Part shown: positions 1-7,766 of the stretch, piece by piece
Numbering within the stretch: position 1 is the stretch's first letter
Layout of the letters: every line of letters starts with the position of its first letter
NCBI GenBank assembly: GCA_910577835.1
Contig: CAJTOU010000057.1
Coordinates: 1 to 16,653, forward strand
DNA from: an uncultured Lachnospiraceae bacterium
Lineage (GTDB): Bacteria > Bacillota_A > Clostridia > Lachnospirales > Lachnospiraceae
DNA length: 16,653 nucleotides
Direction: 5' to 3'
Position numbers and translations under genes: made by a program
Notes under the pieces: model-generated
Seen by the model: the letters and a program-made list of their open reading frames with translations, nothing else
Told to the model about the DNA's origin: nothing
Database searches by the model: none

Positions 1-23
1 TAAGAGACAGGCGTCACCCGCAT
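1..23 (-). CDS. Possible start of the next flagellar-operon gene (partial)
   Basis: An ATG lies 17 bases after the fliJ stop and opens a frame beginning Met-Arg-Val-Thr-Pro-Val-Ser that runs off the window edge without a stop. The tight spacing fits the next gene of the operon; in related bacteria this position often holds a MotE-like protein or the hook-length gene fliK. The upstream sequence (AAGAGA, about 9 bases from the ATG) is a poor ribosome site and only seven codons are visible, so product and start are both unsure. Confidence 0.3.
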
Positions 24-40
24 TATTATTTCTCTTATTT

Positions 41-502
41 CTAGGCATTGTCTGTTTCCTTTCCATTGCCGTTATACCGATAGCTGACAAGCTCATCTGT
101 TACTTTGTTTTCTTCTTTGTCAAATTCCTTTTTGTATTCATCAAAAGCTTTTTCCCGCAGAATTTCCTGTGTCTTTCTCTCAACCATCACATCATTTAAC
201 TTCTTTCTGGCAATTTCAACATTTCTTTCTGCAATTTTAATTTCCTTTTTCTGGGCCTCTGCCTGTTCCTTTTTTATTTTGATAGCTTCGCTGCATCGCT
301 TCATTTCAAGGAGATTCAGTCTCCCGTTTCTAAACTTTTTCAATTTATTTTCATATATATGTATTCCATCATAAATACGCTGCAGTCGGGCTTCTTCCTC
401 TCTCAGTTTGTTATTTGCAAGAGAAAAAGCTATTTTGGCCTGTTCTTCCAGCTTTAATTTTAAATCCAGAACATTCTGCATTCTATATACGAATTTAGTC
501 AT
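41..502 (-). CDS. fliJ: Flagellar export protein FliJ
   Basis: FliJ is the small central-stalk-like subunit of the flagellar type III export ATPase complex; it engages the FliI hexamer and the export gate. The 153-residue product matches the usual family length (about 145-150). It is almost entirely charged alpha-helix, rich in Lys and Glu with heptad-like spacing from about residue 8 to 130, as expected for its antiparallel coiled coil. The N-terminal pattern (F-x-Y-R-M-Q-N-V-L-D-L-K) is typical. Sequence divergence in this family is high, so the call leans on length, coiled-coil character and position directly after fliI. The ATG is preceded by AGGTGAG at close spacing. The 97-base gap to fliI consists of repeated units, described separately. 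Confidence 0.88.
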   Translation of the reverse strand: MTKFVYRMQNVLDLKLKLEEQAKIAFSLANNKLREEEARLQRIYDGIHIYENKLKKFRNGRLNLLEMKRCSEAIKIKKEQAEAQKKEIKIAERNVEIARKKLNDVMVERKTQEILREKAFDEYKKEFDKEENKVTDELVSYRYNGNGKETDNA

Positions 503-599
503 CTCTCACCTATTAGCTATCTCACCTGTTATAAATATGTTACCTATTATAAATACGTTACCTATTATAATATGTTATCTATTGTCATATCTTATCTAT
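503..599 (-). repeat. Degenerate tandem repeat of RBS-like units between fliI and fliJ
   Basis: Read on the minus strand, the whole gap is six head-to-tail units of 16-18 bases (the last cut short by the fliJ ATG): 599-583, 582-566, 565-548, 547-530, 529-514 and 513-503. The two central units, ATAGGTAACRTATTTATA, differ at one base. Each unit carries an AGGTRA- or AGATAA-like core, so ribosome-binding-site-like sequences recur every 16-18 bases, and the last one (AGGTGAG) serves as the fliJ ribosome site. The outer units have decayed more than the inner ones. Confidence 0.85.
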
Positions 600-1922
600 T
601 TATTGAAAAATAGCTTCCAAAAGCTGCAGTTCCTCTTCAAAATCAAATTTTTCTTCTACTCCCTGTATCAGAAAGTTATTTACTTCATCTATTTTTGATA
701 TGGCAAAATCAATATTTTTGTTAGAGCCATTTTTATATGCGCCGATATTTATCAAATCTTCTGCCTCATTATAGGTAGCCATAACATTTTTCAATTTTCC
801 GGCAAGCTGTTTATGCTCTCTTGTTGCAATCTGAGACATTACTCTCGAAATGCTCTGTAATATATCTATGGCCGGATAATGATTTTTATGTCCCAGTTTC
901 CTTGACAGCATAATATGCCCATCCAAAATACTTCGGGCAGTGTCCGTAATGGGCTCATTAAAGTCATCGCCATCTACAAGAACTGTATACAGACCTGTAA
1001 TAGAACCAGCCGGAGAAGTCCCTGCTCTTTCAAGAAGCTTGGGCATTTCGCTATATACGCTTGGTGGATAACCTCGTGTTACGGGTGGTTCTCCCGATGC
1101 AAGCCCAATTTCCCGCTGCGCCATGGAAAATCTTGTCAAAGAGTCCATCATAAGCAGTACATCTTTTCCCTGGTCCCTGAAATATTCTGCAATCGCAGTA
1201 GCCGTCTTTGCCGCCTTATTTCTAATCAGCGCCGGTTTATCCGAAGTTGCCACTACTACCACACTTCTTTTCATACCTTCTTCACCAAGGTCCCGCTCAA
1301 TAAATTCGCGCACTTCTCTTCCGCGTTCTCCAATTAATGCTATCACATTGATATCTGCTTTTGTATTGCGGGCAAACATACCAAGCAGTGTACTTTTTCC
1401 TACACCGCTTCCTGCAAAAATACCAATACGCTGTCCCTTTCCAACCGTAATCAATCCATCAACCGCTTTTACTCCCAGAGGAAGAACATCATTGATAATC
1501 TCACGGGACATAGGGTCGGGAGGCGGTGCTTCCACAGAATAAGCCTGCGTATTTTGAAGCTCACTGCCATCTATCGGTCTTCCCAGTCCGTCTACAATTT
1601 TTCCCAGTATCTCGGCACCGACCTTTACCCGAAGTAAATCTCCCGTGTTTTCCACAATAGAACCCGGACCTACTCCGTCAACCTTTTCAAACGGCATCAG
1701 CAAAAGCCTGTTATCTCGAAAGCCGACCACCTCTGCCAAAATTGGAGGTGTTCCATCTTCACTGGCACTGATTCGACATACATCATTCAGCTTTGCATCT
1801 GGTCCTATGGATTCCACTGTCAGTCCGACCACTTTGGAAACCTTACCAAGTTTTCTATAATATTTCTTTTGTTTTAATGTAAGATATTCGTTTAAGTCAA
1901 CATTTAACATTCTACTCACCAT
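600..1922 (-). CDS. fliI: Flagellum-specific ATPase FliI
   Basis: FliI is the hexameric cytoplasmic ATPase of the flagellar type III export apparatus, related to the F1 beta subunit. The 440-residue product has the family length. The N-terminal beta-barrel domain (about 1-95) is followed by the catalytic core with Walker A GSGVGKST (171-178), the IALIGERGREV block (194-204) and a Walker B segment LLMMD ending at Asp260, then the TRGYPPSVY motif (282-290). The C-terminal region (about 360-440) is helical. The first ATG lies two bases after the fliH stop and lacks a clear ribosome site; a second ATG four codons later has GGTGAG in front, so the true start is uncertain by four residues. It is cotranscribed with fliH, the negative regulator of the ATPase. 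Confidence 0.98.
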   Translation of the reverse strand: MVSRMLNVDLNEYLTLKQKKYYRKLGKVSKVVGLTVESIGPDAKLNDVCRISASEDGTPPILAEVVGFRDNRLLLMPFEKVDGVGPGSIVENTGDLLRVKVGAEILGKIVDGLGRPIDGSELQNTQAYSVEAPPPDPMSREIINDVLPLGVKAVDGLITVGKGQRIGIFAGSGVGKSTLLGMFARNTKADINVIALIGERGREVREFIERDLGEEGMKRSVVVVATSDKPALIRNKAAKTATAIAEYFRDQGKDVLLMMDSLTRFSMAQREIGLASGEPPVTRGYPPSVYSEMPKLLERAGTSPAGSITGLYTVLVDGDDFNEPITDTARSILDGHIMLSRKLGHKNHYPAIDILQSISRVMSQIATREHKQLAGKLKNVMATYNEAEDLINIGAYKNGSNKNIDFAISKIDEVNNFLIQGVEEKFDFEEELQLLEAIFQ

Positions 1923-1924
1923 AC

Positions 1925-2755
1925 TTAATCTGCGTGTCTTCCCATACAGGATATAATCTTTATATCCTTAACCAGCTCTTCCATCTGCATATCCAGACTG
2001 CAATCCACAATGCCGAAATCCGCATCTATAAGACACTGGCCCTTTTTCATCGTCGGGTCCTCCACAATCTCCACATTGGAGTCGCTGGACAAACATATGA
2101 TTTTATCTTTATTCTCCTTCAGGAACAACGCATCTTCATGACATACCCGAACAAGATAATTTCTGCTTACATCAATATCCTCAAAGGTGCTGTTTACTAC
2201 TTCCAGTATTAAATCCCGCTTATCCTCCAGAAGCAGATGTGTAATATTCTGAAAAACATCCAGAATGGTATCTACAAGACGCGGTTCCAGCTCGTCCTTC
2301 TGCCGGCAGAAGTCTTCTTCCAGTTCCGCTTTTCTTTTTTCCAGCTCTGCCTGTTTTGCCTCATATTCCATTTGACACTGTTGCAGTGCATCCTGATATC
2401 CTTTGTTAAAGCCTTCCTGATGAGCAGTTTTTATAATTTCCATACGTTCATCAGCTGCTTTTCGAAGAATATGGTCCGCATCCCCCTTTGCCATGGACAG
2501 AATTTTATCTGCCTGAAACTTTGCCATTTCAATCATTTCATTTGCCTGTTCCTCGGCGGAAGCTGCTATCTCTTCTTCTCCCAGCAGCACCTCTACATTT
2601 TCAGCGTTCAGTCCCGGCGTAAACCCGTCTTCAGAAACAGAGGACAGGCCCTGCCTTATTATCTCAAGCTTATGCGAAATCAATTCATTATAATCTATTA
2701 CTCTTTTATCTGTATTGTCAGCGACATAACTCATGGATTTAAATACATTAGACAA
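1925..2755 (-). CDS. fliH: Flagellar assembly protein FliH
   Basis: FliH is the stator-like partner that dimerises, holds FliI and links it to the C-ring. The 276-residue product has a short N-terminal segment (MSNVFKS, then RVIDYNELI at 18-26), a long Ala/Glu/Lys-rich helical region from about 60 to 160 including the repeat-like stretch EAKQAELEKRKAELEED (132-148), and a C-terminal globular domain (about 160-272) with KKGQCLIDADFGIVD at 237-251, typical of the FliH/YscL fold. The start chosen is TTG, overlapping the end of fliG by 8 bases. It is supported by a near-perfect GGAGGTGAT sequence ending 7 bases upstream and by the family-like N-terminus it gives. The alternative is an ATG seven codons later (2734). 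Confidence 0.95.
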   Translation of the reverse strand: MSNVFKSMSYVADNTDKRVIDYNELISHKLEIIRQGLSSVSEDGFTPGLNAENVEVLLGEEEIAASAEEQANEMIEMAKFQADKILSMAKGDADHILRKAADERMEIIKTAHQEGFNKGYQDALQQCQMEYEAKQAELEKRKAELEEDFCRQKDELEPRLVDTILDVFQNITHLLLEDKRDLILEVVNSTFEDIDVSRNYLVRVCHEDALFLKENKDKIICLSSDSNVEIVEDPTMKKGQCLIDADFGIVDCSLDMQMEELVKDIKIISCMGRHAD

Positions 2756-3776
2756 CTAACTCATCACCTCCACCGCGCGAAATAATAATTTCACCTGTAT
2801 CTTCAAGCTTTCTGATTACGCCTACAATCTTCTGTTGTGCTTCTTCTACATCCTTCATTCTGACTGGTCCCATATATTCCATATCTTCCTTTATCATTTC
2901 TGCAAGACGCTTGGAAAGATTGCTGAATATAGCATTCTGAACTTCTTCATTTGTACCCTTCAAAGCGATACTGAGTTCATTATTATCCACATCTCGAAGA
3001 ACTCTCTGAATTGTCTTATCATCAAGAGAAAGAATATCTTCGAATACAAACATCTTTCTTCTGATTTCATCTGCAAGCTCTGGCTCGTCGATTTCAAGAG
3101 TTTCCATAATATGTTTTTCTGTTCCACGGTCTACGGTATTCAAAATATCGACAATCGCATCTACACCGCCGACAATCGTGTAATCCTGTGTAACAAGAGA
3201 AGAAAGCTTTCTTTCAAGTATATTCTCCACTTCCTTAATAACATCCGGTGAGGTTCTGTCCATTTTGGCAATACGCTTCGCCACATCGGCCTGCTTTTCG
3301 GTCGGAAGCGCCGACACCACCATTGAAGCCTGTGCAGACGGCAGATAAGATAAAATCAGCGCAATAGTCTGTGGATGTTCATCCTGAATAAAGTTCAGAA
3401 GCTGACTTGGGTCTGTCTTTCTGACAAATTCAAAAGGACGTACTTGAAGAGATGAGGTAAGCCGTTTGATTACCTGCTCTGCTTCTTCGGAACCAAGTGC
3501 TTTCTCCAACAGCTCCTTTGCATATCCGATACCGCCTTCTGCAATATATTGCTGCGCCAGACATACCTGATAAAACTCATTCAGAACATCCTCCTTCATC
3601 TGAGGAGAAATGCTTCTTGTATTTGCAATCTCCAGCGTAAGCTGTTCTATCTCTTCTTCTTTCAAATGTTTAAATATTTTTGCTGATTTTTCTGGTCCCA
3701 AAGATATCAGCAGTGTAGCGGCTTTGGCTGTCCCCGAAAGCTCTTCTACCTGTTCCTGTCCTCTTGCCATTTGCAC
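2748..3776 (-). CDS. fliG: Flagellar motor switch protein FliG
   Basis: FliG is the rotor protein of the C-ring: its N-terminus binds the MS-ring protein FliF, the middle domain binds FliM, and the C-terminus interacts with the stator and generates torque. The 342-residue product has the family length (about 330-345). Recognisable blocks are the N-terminal KAATLLISLG (18-27), the EHPQ motif of the middle domain (133-136) in DEHPQTIALILSYL, MFVFEDI (242-248), and the charged torque-helix region DNNELSIALKG to MGPVRMKDVEEAQQKIV (about 264-318). The first ATG is preferred because AAGGAGG lies 8 bases upstream; the ATG two codons later is spaced less well. The gene overlaps fliH by 8 bases, suggesting translational coupling. 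Confidence 0.98.
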   Translation of the reverse strand: MQMARGQEQVEELSGTAKAATLLISLGPEKSAKIFKHLKEEEIEQLTLEIANTRSISPQMKEDVLNEFYQVCLAQQYIAEGGIGYAKELLEKALGSEEAEQVIKRLTSSLQVRPFEFVRKTDPSQLLNFIQDEHPQTIALILSYLPSAQASMVVSALPTEKQADVAKRIAKMDRTSPDVIKEVENILERKLSSLVTQDYTIVGGVDAIVDILNTVDRGTEKHIMETLEIDEPELADEIRRKMFVFEDILSLDDKTIQRVLRDVDNNELSIALKGTNEEVQNAIFSNLSKRLAEMIKEDMEYMGPVRMKDVEEAQQKIVGVIRKLEDTGEIIISRGGGDELVV

Positions 3777-3799
3777 AACCTCCTTTTATATCTTAATCG

Positions 3800-5410
3800 T
3801 TATTCCCAATCCCTGTTTAACCAGTTCCGCAACAAAAGCGCAACAGATTCTGGATTCTCGTCTACAAACTTCTCGATTGCCTTTCTTACCTCTGACTTTT
3901 CATCGTATTCAATCTCGTCTACTGTTTCTCTATCTCTAGTAGCGCTGAGCATATCATCCACTGAAAGCTCCGGCTCTGTTTCTGCCACTTCCACAGGTCT
4001 CAGACTTCTCCATACGACAAATGCCAGAAGCAGAAGAATTAATACTGCAAGAACAATTGGAAGAATTGTTGTGGTAAAGCTGGTGTCTGTCACCTTATCG
4101 TTGAACATCGGCACATTATAGCCAATCATTCGGATATTTTCTACCGGTATTCCGGTACCATAGGAAATTGCTTCGATAAGCGGCTGAAAATCAGCATCTA
4201 TGGCAGTTACATTATTATTCGCTGCCTGATACTCTTCCCAACTCATATCGTCCAGTTCTCCGGCTTCCTCTAAAAGACCTTCATCATAAACCTGATATCT
4301 CTTTACAGATACGGCAAGCTGTGAAGTCTCTTTATTCAGTGCTCCCTGTTCACCTTCTGTATGTGTAATTGTCTTGCTTGGAGCATATTCATTTTTTGTT
4401 ATGGTAATGCTAGTATTGCTGGAATCTCCTGTTTGTATATCATAAGTAGTATCATCATCATTAGAGTCTGTTCCCGGGATACCTCCCGCAGTGCTTCCAC
4501 CTTCCTGATTGTATGTATAATCATTCAGTTTCACTTCATTTTCATTGGAATTATTTTCTTCCACAGTATCCACTTTATCAAATGAAATATCAAGACTTGG
4601 TGATACAGTAACAGTACTGTACAAATTTGTAGTCATAAGCAGATTTGTAACATTTTTTACCACTTCATCATAATAAAGTTGACGAATTTTCTGCTTTTCT
4701 GTTGCATTGACGGAAGCACTTGACAGTTCGCCGGTACTATCTCCTGAAAACAAAGGATTTCCCGCCGAATCCAGAATTTCAATTCTGGAAGTCGTATCGT
4801 TCCCCACTGCGGTAGCACAGAATCTTGCCATAGCTTCCGCTGCCCCGTCAGGCATGGCGCCCTTCAGGGAAAGATATACGCTGACAAAAGTTTCCTGACC
4901 TGATTTTGTGTCCAGCACGCTGTAACTCGTATCTGGTATGGAAAACATTACTTGGGCATTTTTTACATAATCAAAGGAGGTAAGTACCGACACCATCTTA
5001 TCTTCAAGATATTTCTGATATAACCTTTCTTTATCCTCAGAAGTCGTACTGAATCCTCCATCGTTTATATAATCTTTAATTCCATACCCCTTGGCAGAAT
5101 ATCCTTCCTGAGCAATCAAATATGTAGCTGTTACAACATCATTTTTTGGAACCTTAATAATCAGTCCATTGTTTTCCGTTGTATAGTCAATAGTGTTTGA
5201 TTTCAAAATATCTGCCACACCCGCTGCCGATACCGTATCCTCACATTCAATTAATACTTCGTAATTAGGCGCCGACAATGCAACTGCCAGTATCACCACT
5301 GCAATAATTACTACTGCGACAATACTGACCATCAGTCTTTTCTGTTTTTTATCATACTTGTTCCAAAAGTCTCGGACTTTCGTTTGTGCGTCCTTTAGTT
5401 TCTCATTCAT
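3800..5410 (-). CDS. fliF: Flagellar MS-ring protein FliF
   Basis: FliF forms the MS-ring in the cytoplasmic membrane, the base on which the flagellum is built. The 536-residue product has the expected two membrane segments: about 26-46 (MVSIVAVVIIAVVILAVAL) and about 448-468 (ILPIVLAVLILLLLAFVVW). Between them lie the ring-building domains, including VPKNDVVTATYLIAQEGY near 90 and a Ser/Asn/Asp-rich linker (about 280-335) rich in acidic residues. The C-terminal tail ends ESVALLLRNWLNRDWE, the conserved FliG-binding helix. The ribosome site in front of the ATG (AAAGAG) is weak, and the gap to fliE is 53 bases. It sits between fliE and fliG, the classic order, and FliE links the MS-ring to the rod. 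Confidence 0.98.
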   Translation of the reverse strand: MNEKLKDAQTKVRDFWNKYDKKQKRLMVSIVAVVIIAVVILAVALSAPNYEVLIECEDTVSAAGVADILKSNTIDYTTENNGLIIKVPKNDVVTATYLIAQEGYSAKGYGIKDYINDGGFSTTSEDKERLYQKYLEDKMVSVLTSFDYVKNAQVMFSIPDTSYSVLDTKSGQETFVSVYLSLKGAMPDGAAEAMARFCATAVGNDTTSRIEILDSAGNPLFSGDSTGELSSASVNATEKQKIRQLYYDEVVKNVTNLLMTTNLYSTVTVSPSLDISFDKVDTVEENNSNENEVKLNDYTYNQEGGSTAGGIPGTDSNDDDTTYDIQTGDSSNTSITITKNEYAPSKTITHTEGEQGALNKETSQLAVSVKRYQVYDEGLLEEAGELDDMSWEEYQAANNNVTAIDADFQPLIEAISYGTGIPVENIRMIGYNVPMFNDKVTDTSFTTTILPIVLAVLILLLLAFVVWRSLRPVEVAETEPELSVDDMLSATRDRETVDEIEYDEKSEVRKAIEKFVDENPESVALLLRNWLNRDWE

Positions 5411-5463
5411 AATCTTTTCACTCTTTTATTCTTCATTATTAATGGTAATCAACAACCTGACAG

Positions 5464-5799
5464 TTAAATCTGCATTTGCATAATTTCTTTATAAGCATCC
5501 AGAAAAGCATTCTTAATAGCTACTGTATATTGTAACGAAAGATATGCCTTCTGCTGTGCCGTAGTAAGTGCATGCGTATTATCTGCATTTCCCAGCGCAA
5601 AATCCGTCACTGCCTGTTCTGCTTCCCTTGAGAGGCTGTCGGTATCGTTTACCAGTTTCATTGCTGAATTTAAAATTGTCGAAAATGAACTACTATTGCC
5701 GCTGCCCGAATCTATAGAGGAACCTCTTGTAACTGATTCAAGTGCATCTTTATAAAAATCAAGACTTACTCCACTAAGTCCTGCTGTATAATCTGCCAT
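5464..5799 (-). CDS. fliE: Flagellar hook-basal body protein FliE
   Basis: FliE is the small adaptor that joins the MS-ring to the proximal rod and is exported early in assembly. The 111-residue product is the usual size. The second half shows the conserved signature: ALTTAQQKAYLSLQYTVAIK (77-96) followed by LDAYKEIMQMQI at the end, where family members typically read LDAYKEIM-M. The N-terminal third is low-complexity Ser/Gly, as often seen. AGGAGA lies 6 bases before the ATG. It lies between flgC and fliF with short gaps, consistent with one transcript. Confidence 0.96.
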   Translation of the reverse strand: MADYTAGLSGVSLDFYKDALESVTRGSSIDSGSGNSSSFSTILNSAMKLVNDTDSLSREAEQAVTDFALGNADNTHALTTAQQKAYLSLQYTVAIKNAFLDAYKEIMQMQI

Positions 5800-5830
5800 T
5801 TTTTATCTCCTATCTGCCAATTTCACGGCA

Positions 5831-6283
5831 TTATTTACCAACCTCAAGTCCTTTCATCGCCATTGCCTTCAACGCATTAAAAGCTGTAATATTTGCTTCA
5901 TAAGACCTCGAAGCATCAATCAGATTTGTCATTTCTGTAATCGGATTTACATTTGGATATGTAACATAACCATTTTCATCCGCATCCGGATGTGCAGGGT
6001 CATATACCATATTCATCTGTGTTTCAGTATCGTCTACAATTTGTGAAACCTTTACACCCGTTCCACTGATTCCGCTACCCTTTACCCCCATATTGGAAAG
6101 CAAAAGATTATTAAAAGCATTGGAATGTTTTTCCGTAAAAACTACCGTTTTCCTTCTATATGGTCCCCCTTCTGTTGTACGTGTAGTATTAACATTTGCA
6201 AGATTCTCTGCAATTGTATCATAGCGAAGCCTCTGTGCCGTCATTCCTGAAGAGCAAATATCAAACGCCGTAAATAATCCCAT
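5831..6283 (-). CDS. flgC: Flagellar proximal rod protein FlgC
   Basis: FlgC is a structural subunit of the flagellar proximal rod. The 150-residue product is the normal length. The N-terminal rod motif is clear: SGMTAQRLRYDTIAENLANV (12-31), then the TTEGGPYRRKTVVF block (36-49). The C-terminal helix ENITAFNALKAMAMKGLEVG (near the end) is the matching terminal helix that packs with the N-terminus in rod/hook proteins. It begins 15 bases after flgB ends, with GGAGA in front of the ATG. Confidence 0.97.
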   Translation of the reverse strand: MGLFTAFDICSSGMTAQRLRYDTIAENLANVNTTRTTEGGPYRRKTVVFTEKHSNAFNNLLLSNMGVKGSGISGTGVKVSQIVDDTETQMNMVYDPAHPDADENGYVTYPNVNPITEMTNLIDASRSYEANITAFNALKAMAMKGLEVGK

Positions 6284-6298
6284 TTCTATTCTCCTTTA

Positions 6299-6691
6299 CT
6301 ATTTTGCCAGCGCCGCCTTATACATATTAAACTCATGCGTAATGCTGTCAAGCAGTGTATTATACTTTATCTGTGCAGATGCCGCTTCTACATTCTCAGT
6401 ATCAATATCCACATTATTTCCGTCCAATCTGTAAGATAACTGAGAATAATCCACATATGTAGTCGGTGTGATATTATCCAAATCCACACCTGCAATTTTC
6501 TGTCTGAGCGACTGCGTACCTCCACTGGTCAGCTCCTGAACAAGATAGTCCTCAAAATTTACGTCTTTTCGTTTGTATCCCGGCGTAGTACTGTTTGAAA
6601 TATTATTTGAAATCACATTATATCTCATCCACGAGGCATCTGCTGCCTTTTCCAGAATATTGATATAATCAAATGCATGTGAATTAATCAT
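6299..6691 (-). CDS. flgB: Flagellar proximal rod protein FlgB
   Basis: FlgB is a proximal rod subunit and the first gene of the flagellar operon here. The 130-residue product carries the rod-family N-terminal motif VISNNISNSTTPGYKRKDV (26-44) and a family-like C-terminal helix (about 100-130). An AAGGGAG ribosome site lies about 11 bases before the ATG. The 141-base gap to codY upstream contains a strong sigma-A type promoter, so flgB is probably the start of the transcript that continues through fliJ. Confidence 0.97.
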   Translation of the reverse strand: MINSHAFDYINILEKAADASWMRYNVISNNISNSTTPGYKRKDVNFEDYLVQELTSGGTQSLRQKIAGVDLDNITPTTYVDYSQLSYRLDGNNVDIDTENVEAASAQIKYNTLLDSITHEFNMYKAALAK

Positions 6692-6762
6692 CTACGGTTT
6701 TCTCCCTTCTTTCATATTGTATTATTCCAATTTTTATATAAAATCTATATAGTCCATTTCTT

Positions 6763-6791
6763 ATTATAATAACTTTCTATTAAAATATCAA
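6763..6791 (-). promoter_or_regulatory. Sigma-A type promoter of the flgB flagellar operon
   Basis: On the minus strand TTGATA (6791-6786) and a consensus TATAAT (6768-6763) are separated by exactly 17 bases, in an AT-rich intergenic region. Transcription would start near 6756, giving a leader of about 65 bases before the flgB ATG at 6691. No sigma-D or sigma-54 type site was evident here, so the operon looks to be under the housekeeping sigma factor. This is a pattern match, not an experimentally mapped start. Confidence 0.65.
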
Positions 6792-6832
6792 GTCCTATTT
6801 CTCAATCTTCGAAAAAATATACTATTTGAAAA

Positions 6833-7603
6833 TCAGTATTGAACCTTTCTGATTTCATCAAAAACAACATCATTCAATACCTTTATATAAGTCCCTTTCA
6901 TACCAGAAGAACGCGACTCAATAATTCCGGCACTCTCAAATTTTCTGAGTGCATTTACAATTACGGACCTTGTGATTCCTACCCTGTCAGCAATCTTGCT
7001 TGCTACTAACAGTCCCTCGTTCCCGTTAAGTTCTTCAAAAATATGCACCAGCGCTTCAAGCTCCGAAAAAGATAAAGTTCCAATAGCAGATTTTACAATC
7101 TGTATTTTTCTTTCCTCTTCAGCATTTTCTTCATTGACAGAACGCATCATTTCAAGGCCTACAACCGTAGTGCCGTATTCGCTTAAAATAATATCATCTA
7201 TTTCATATTGTTTGTCGCACTTGTAGATAAACAGGGTTCCAAGCCGTTCCCCTGCAATATCAATCGGCGCAATAATTGCCTGAAATTTTCTGATATTATC
7301 ATCACAGAATCCAAGAGTTGCAAGATTTACATTTTCCTTTGTAGACAGTACGCTTAAAAGTCTTTCATTCAGCAGCCTATCTACCATAACCCCCATGCTG
7401 CCCTGAATCATTTCTGTGAGCTCCTCTACCCCCGGCCTTTTTCCAATCCCAAGAATCTTCCCTTTTTTGCTTATCACCAGTATATTTGACTCAAGAATAT
7501 CGCTAAGAACACTGCAAATATCATTAAATACCACTTTCTGAGTATTGTTATTGTGAAGAAGCTTATTTATTTTTCTGGTTTTGTCTAATAGCTGTACGCT
7601 CAT
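6833..7603 (-). CDS. codY: GTP-sensing global transcriptional repressor CodY
   Basis: CodY is a dimeric DNA-binding repressor activated by GTP and branched-chain amino acids; it controls nutrient uptake, amino-acid synthesis and, in several Firmicutes, motility. The 256-residue product has the usual length. It shows an N-terminal GAF-like ligand domain (about 1-155) starting SVQLLDKTRKINKLL, and a C-terminal winged HTH with the nearly invariant recognition region ASKIADRVGITRSVIVNAL (201-219) and GMKGTYIKVLN (234-244). I place the start at the ATG at 7603 because AGGAGG precedes it and it matches family N-termini; an upstream in-frame ATG at 7660 would fall at about the predicted transcription start. 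It lies between topA and flgB, as in Bacillus. Confidence 0.98.
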   Translation of the reverse strand: MSVQLLDKTRKINKLLHNNNTQKVVFNDICSVLSDILESNILVISKKGKILGIGKRPGVEELTEMIQGSMGVMVDRLLNERLLSVLSTKENVNLATLGFCDDNIRKFQAIIAPIDIAGERLGTLFIYKCDKQYEIDDIILSEYGTTVVGLEMMRSVNEENAEEERKIQIVKSAIGTLSFSELEALVHIFEELNGNEGLLVASKIADRVGITRSVIVNALRKFESAGIIESRSSGMKGTYIKVLNDVVFDEIRKVQY

Positions 7604-7663
7604 GTTCTCCTCCTGAAATTTTGCCTTTGTTTCAATCCACTGAACATTCAAAAAATTCATTTA

Positions 7664-7692
7664 ATTATAACATATTTTTTTACAGTATTCAA
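7664..7692 (-). promoter_or_regulatory. Sigma-A type promoter of codY
   Basis: On the minus strand TTGAAT (7692-7687) and TATAAT (7669-7664) are separated by 17 bases. The predicted start near 7657 gives an untranslated leader of about 54 bases before the codY ATG at 7603. This argues against the upstream in-frame ATG at 7660 as the start. Confidence 0.65.
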
Positions 7693-7714
7693 GAACTTAA
7701 GACAAGTTTCCATT

Positions 7715-7739
7715 TATTTTCAGACAATTTCAGAAAAAT
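7715..7739. promoter_or_regulatory. Two overlapping CodY-box-like sites upstream of codY
   Basis: Compared with the known 15-base CodY box AATTTTCWGAAAATT, bases 7715-7729 (TATTTTCAGACAATT) match 13 of 15 and bases 7725-7739 (CAATTTCAGAAAAAT) match 12 of 15. They overlap by 5 bases, so the core TTTCAGA repeats one helical turn apart. They lie 23-47 bases upstream of the codY -35 element. This suggests CodY acts at its own promoter, but the distance to the promoter leaves the direction of the effect open. Confidence 0.5.
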
Positions 7740-7766
7740 TATTTCTATATAATATCTGCTTTCCTG

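Noticed and set aside
503..599. CRISPR-like array
   Set aside because: Units are contiguous, only 16-18 bases and degenerate, with no spacers.
6805..6830. Terminator just after codY
   Set aside because: Only a short all-A/T stem followed by T residues; too weak to claim.
6818..6832. CodY box at the end of codY, near the flgB promoter
   Set aside because: Only about 10 of 15 positions match, not above what AT-rich sequence gives by chance.
7604..7660. Longer codY start at 7660
   Set aside because: It coincides with the predicted transcription start and lacks a ribosome site, whereas 7603 has AGGAGG and the conserved N-terminus.
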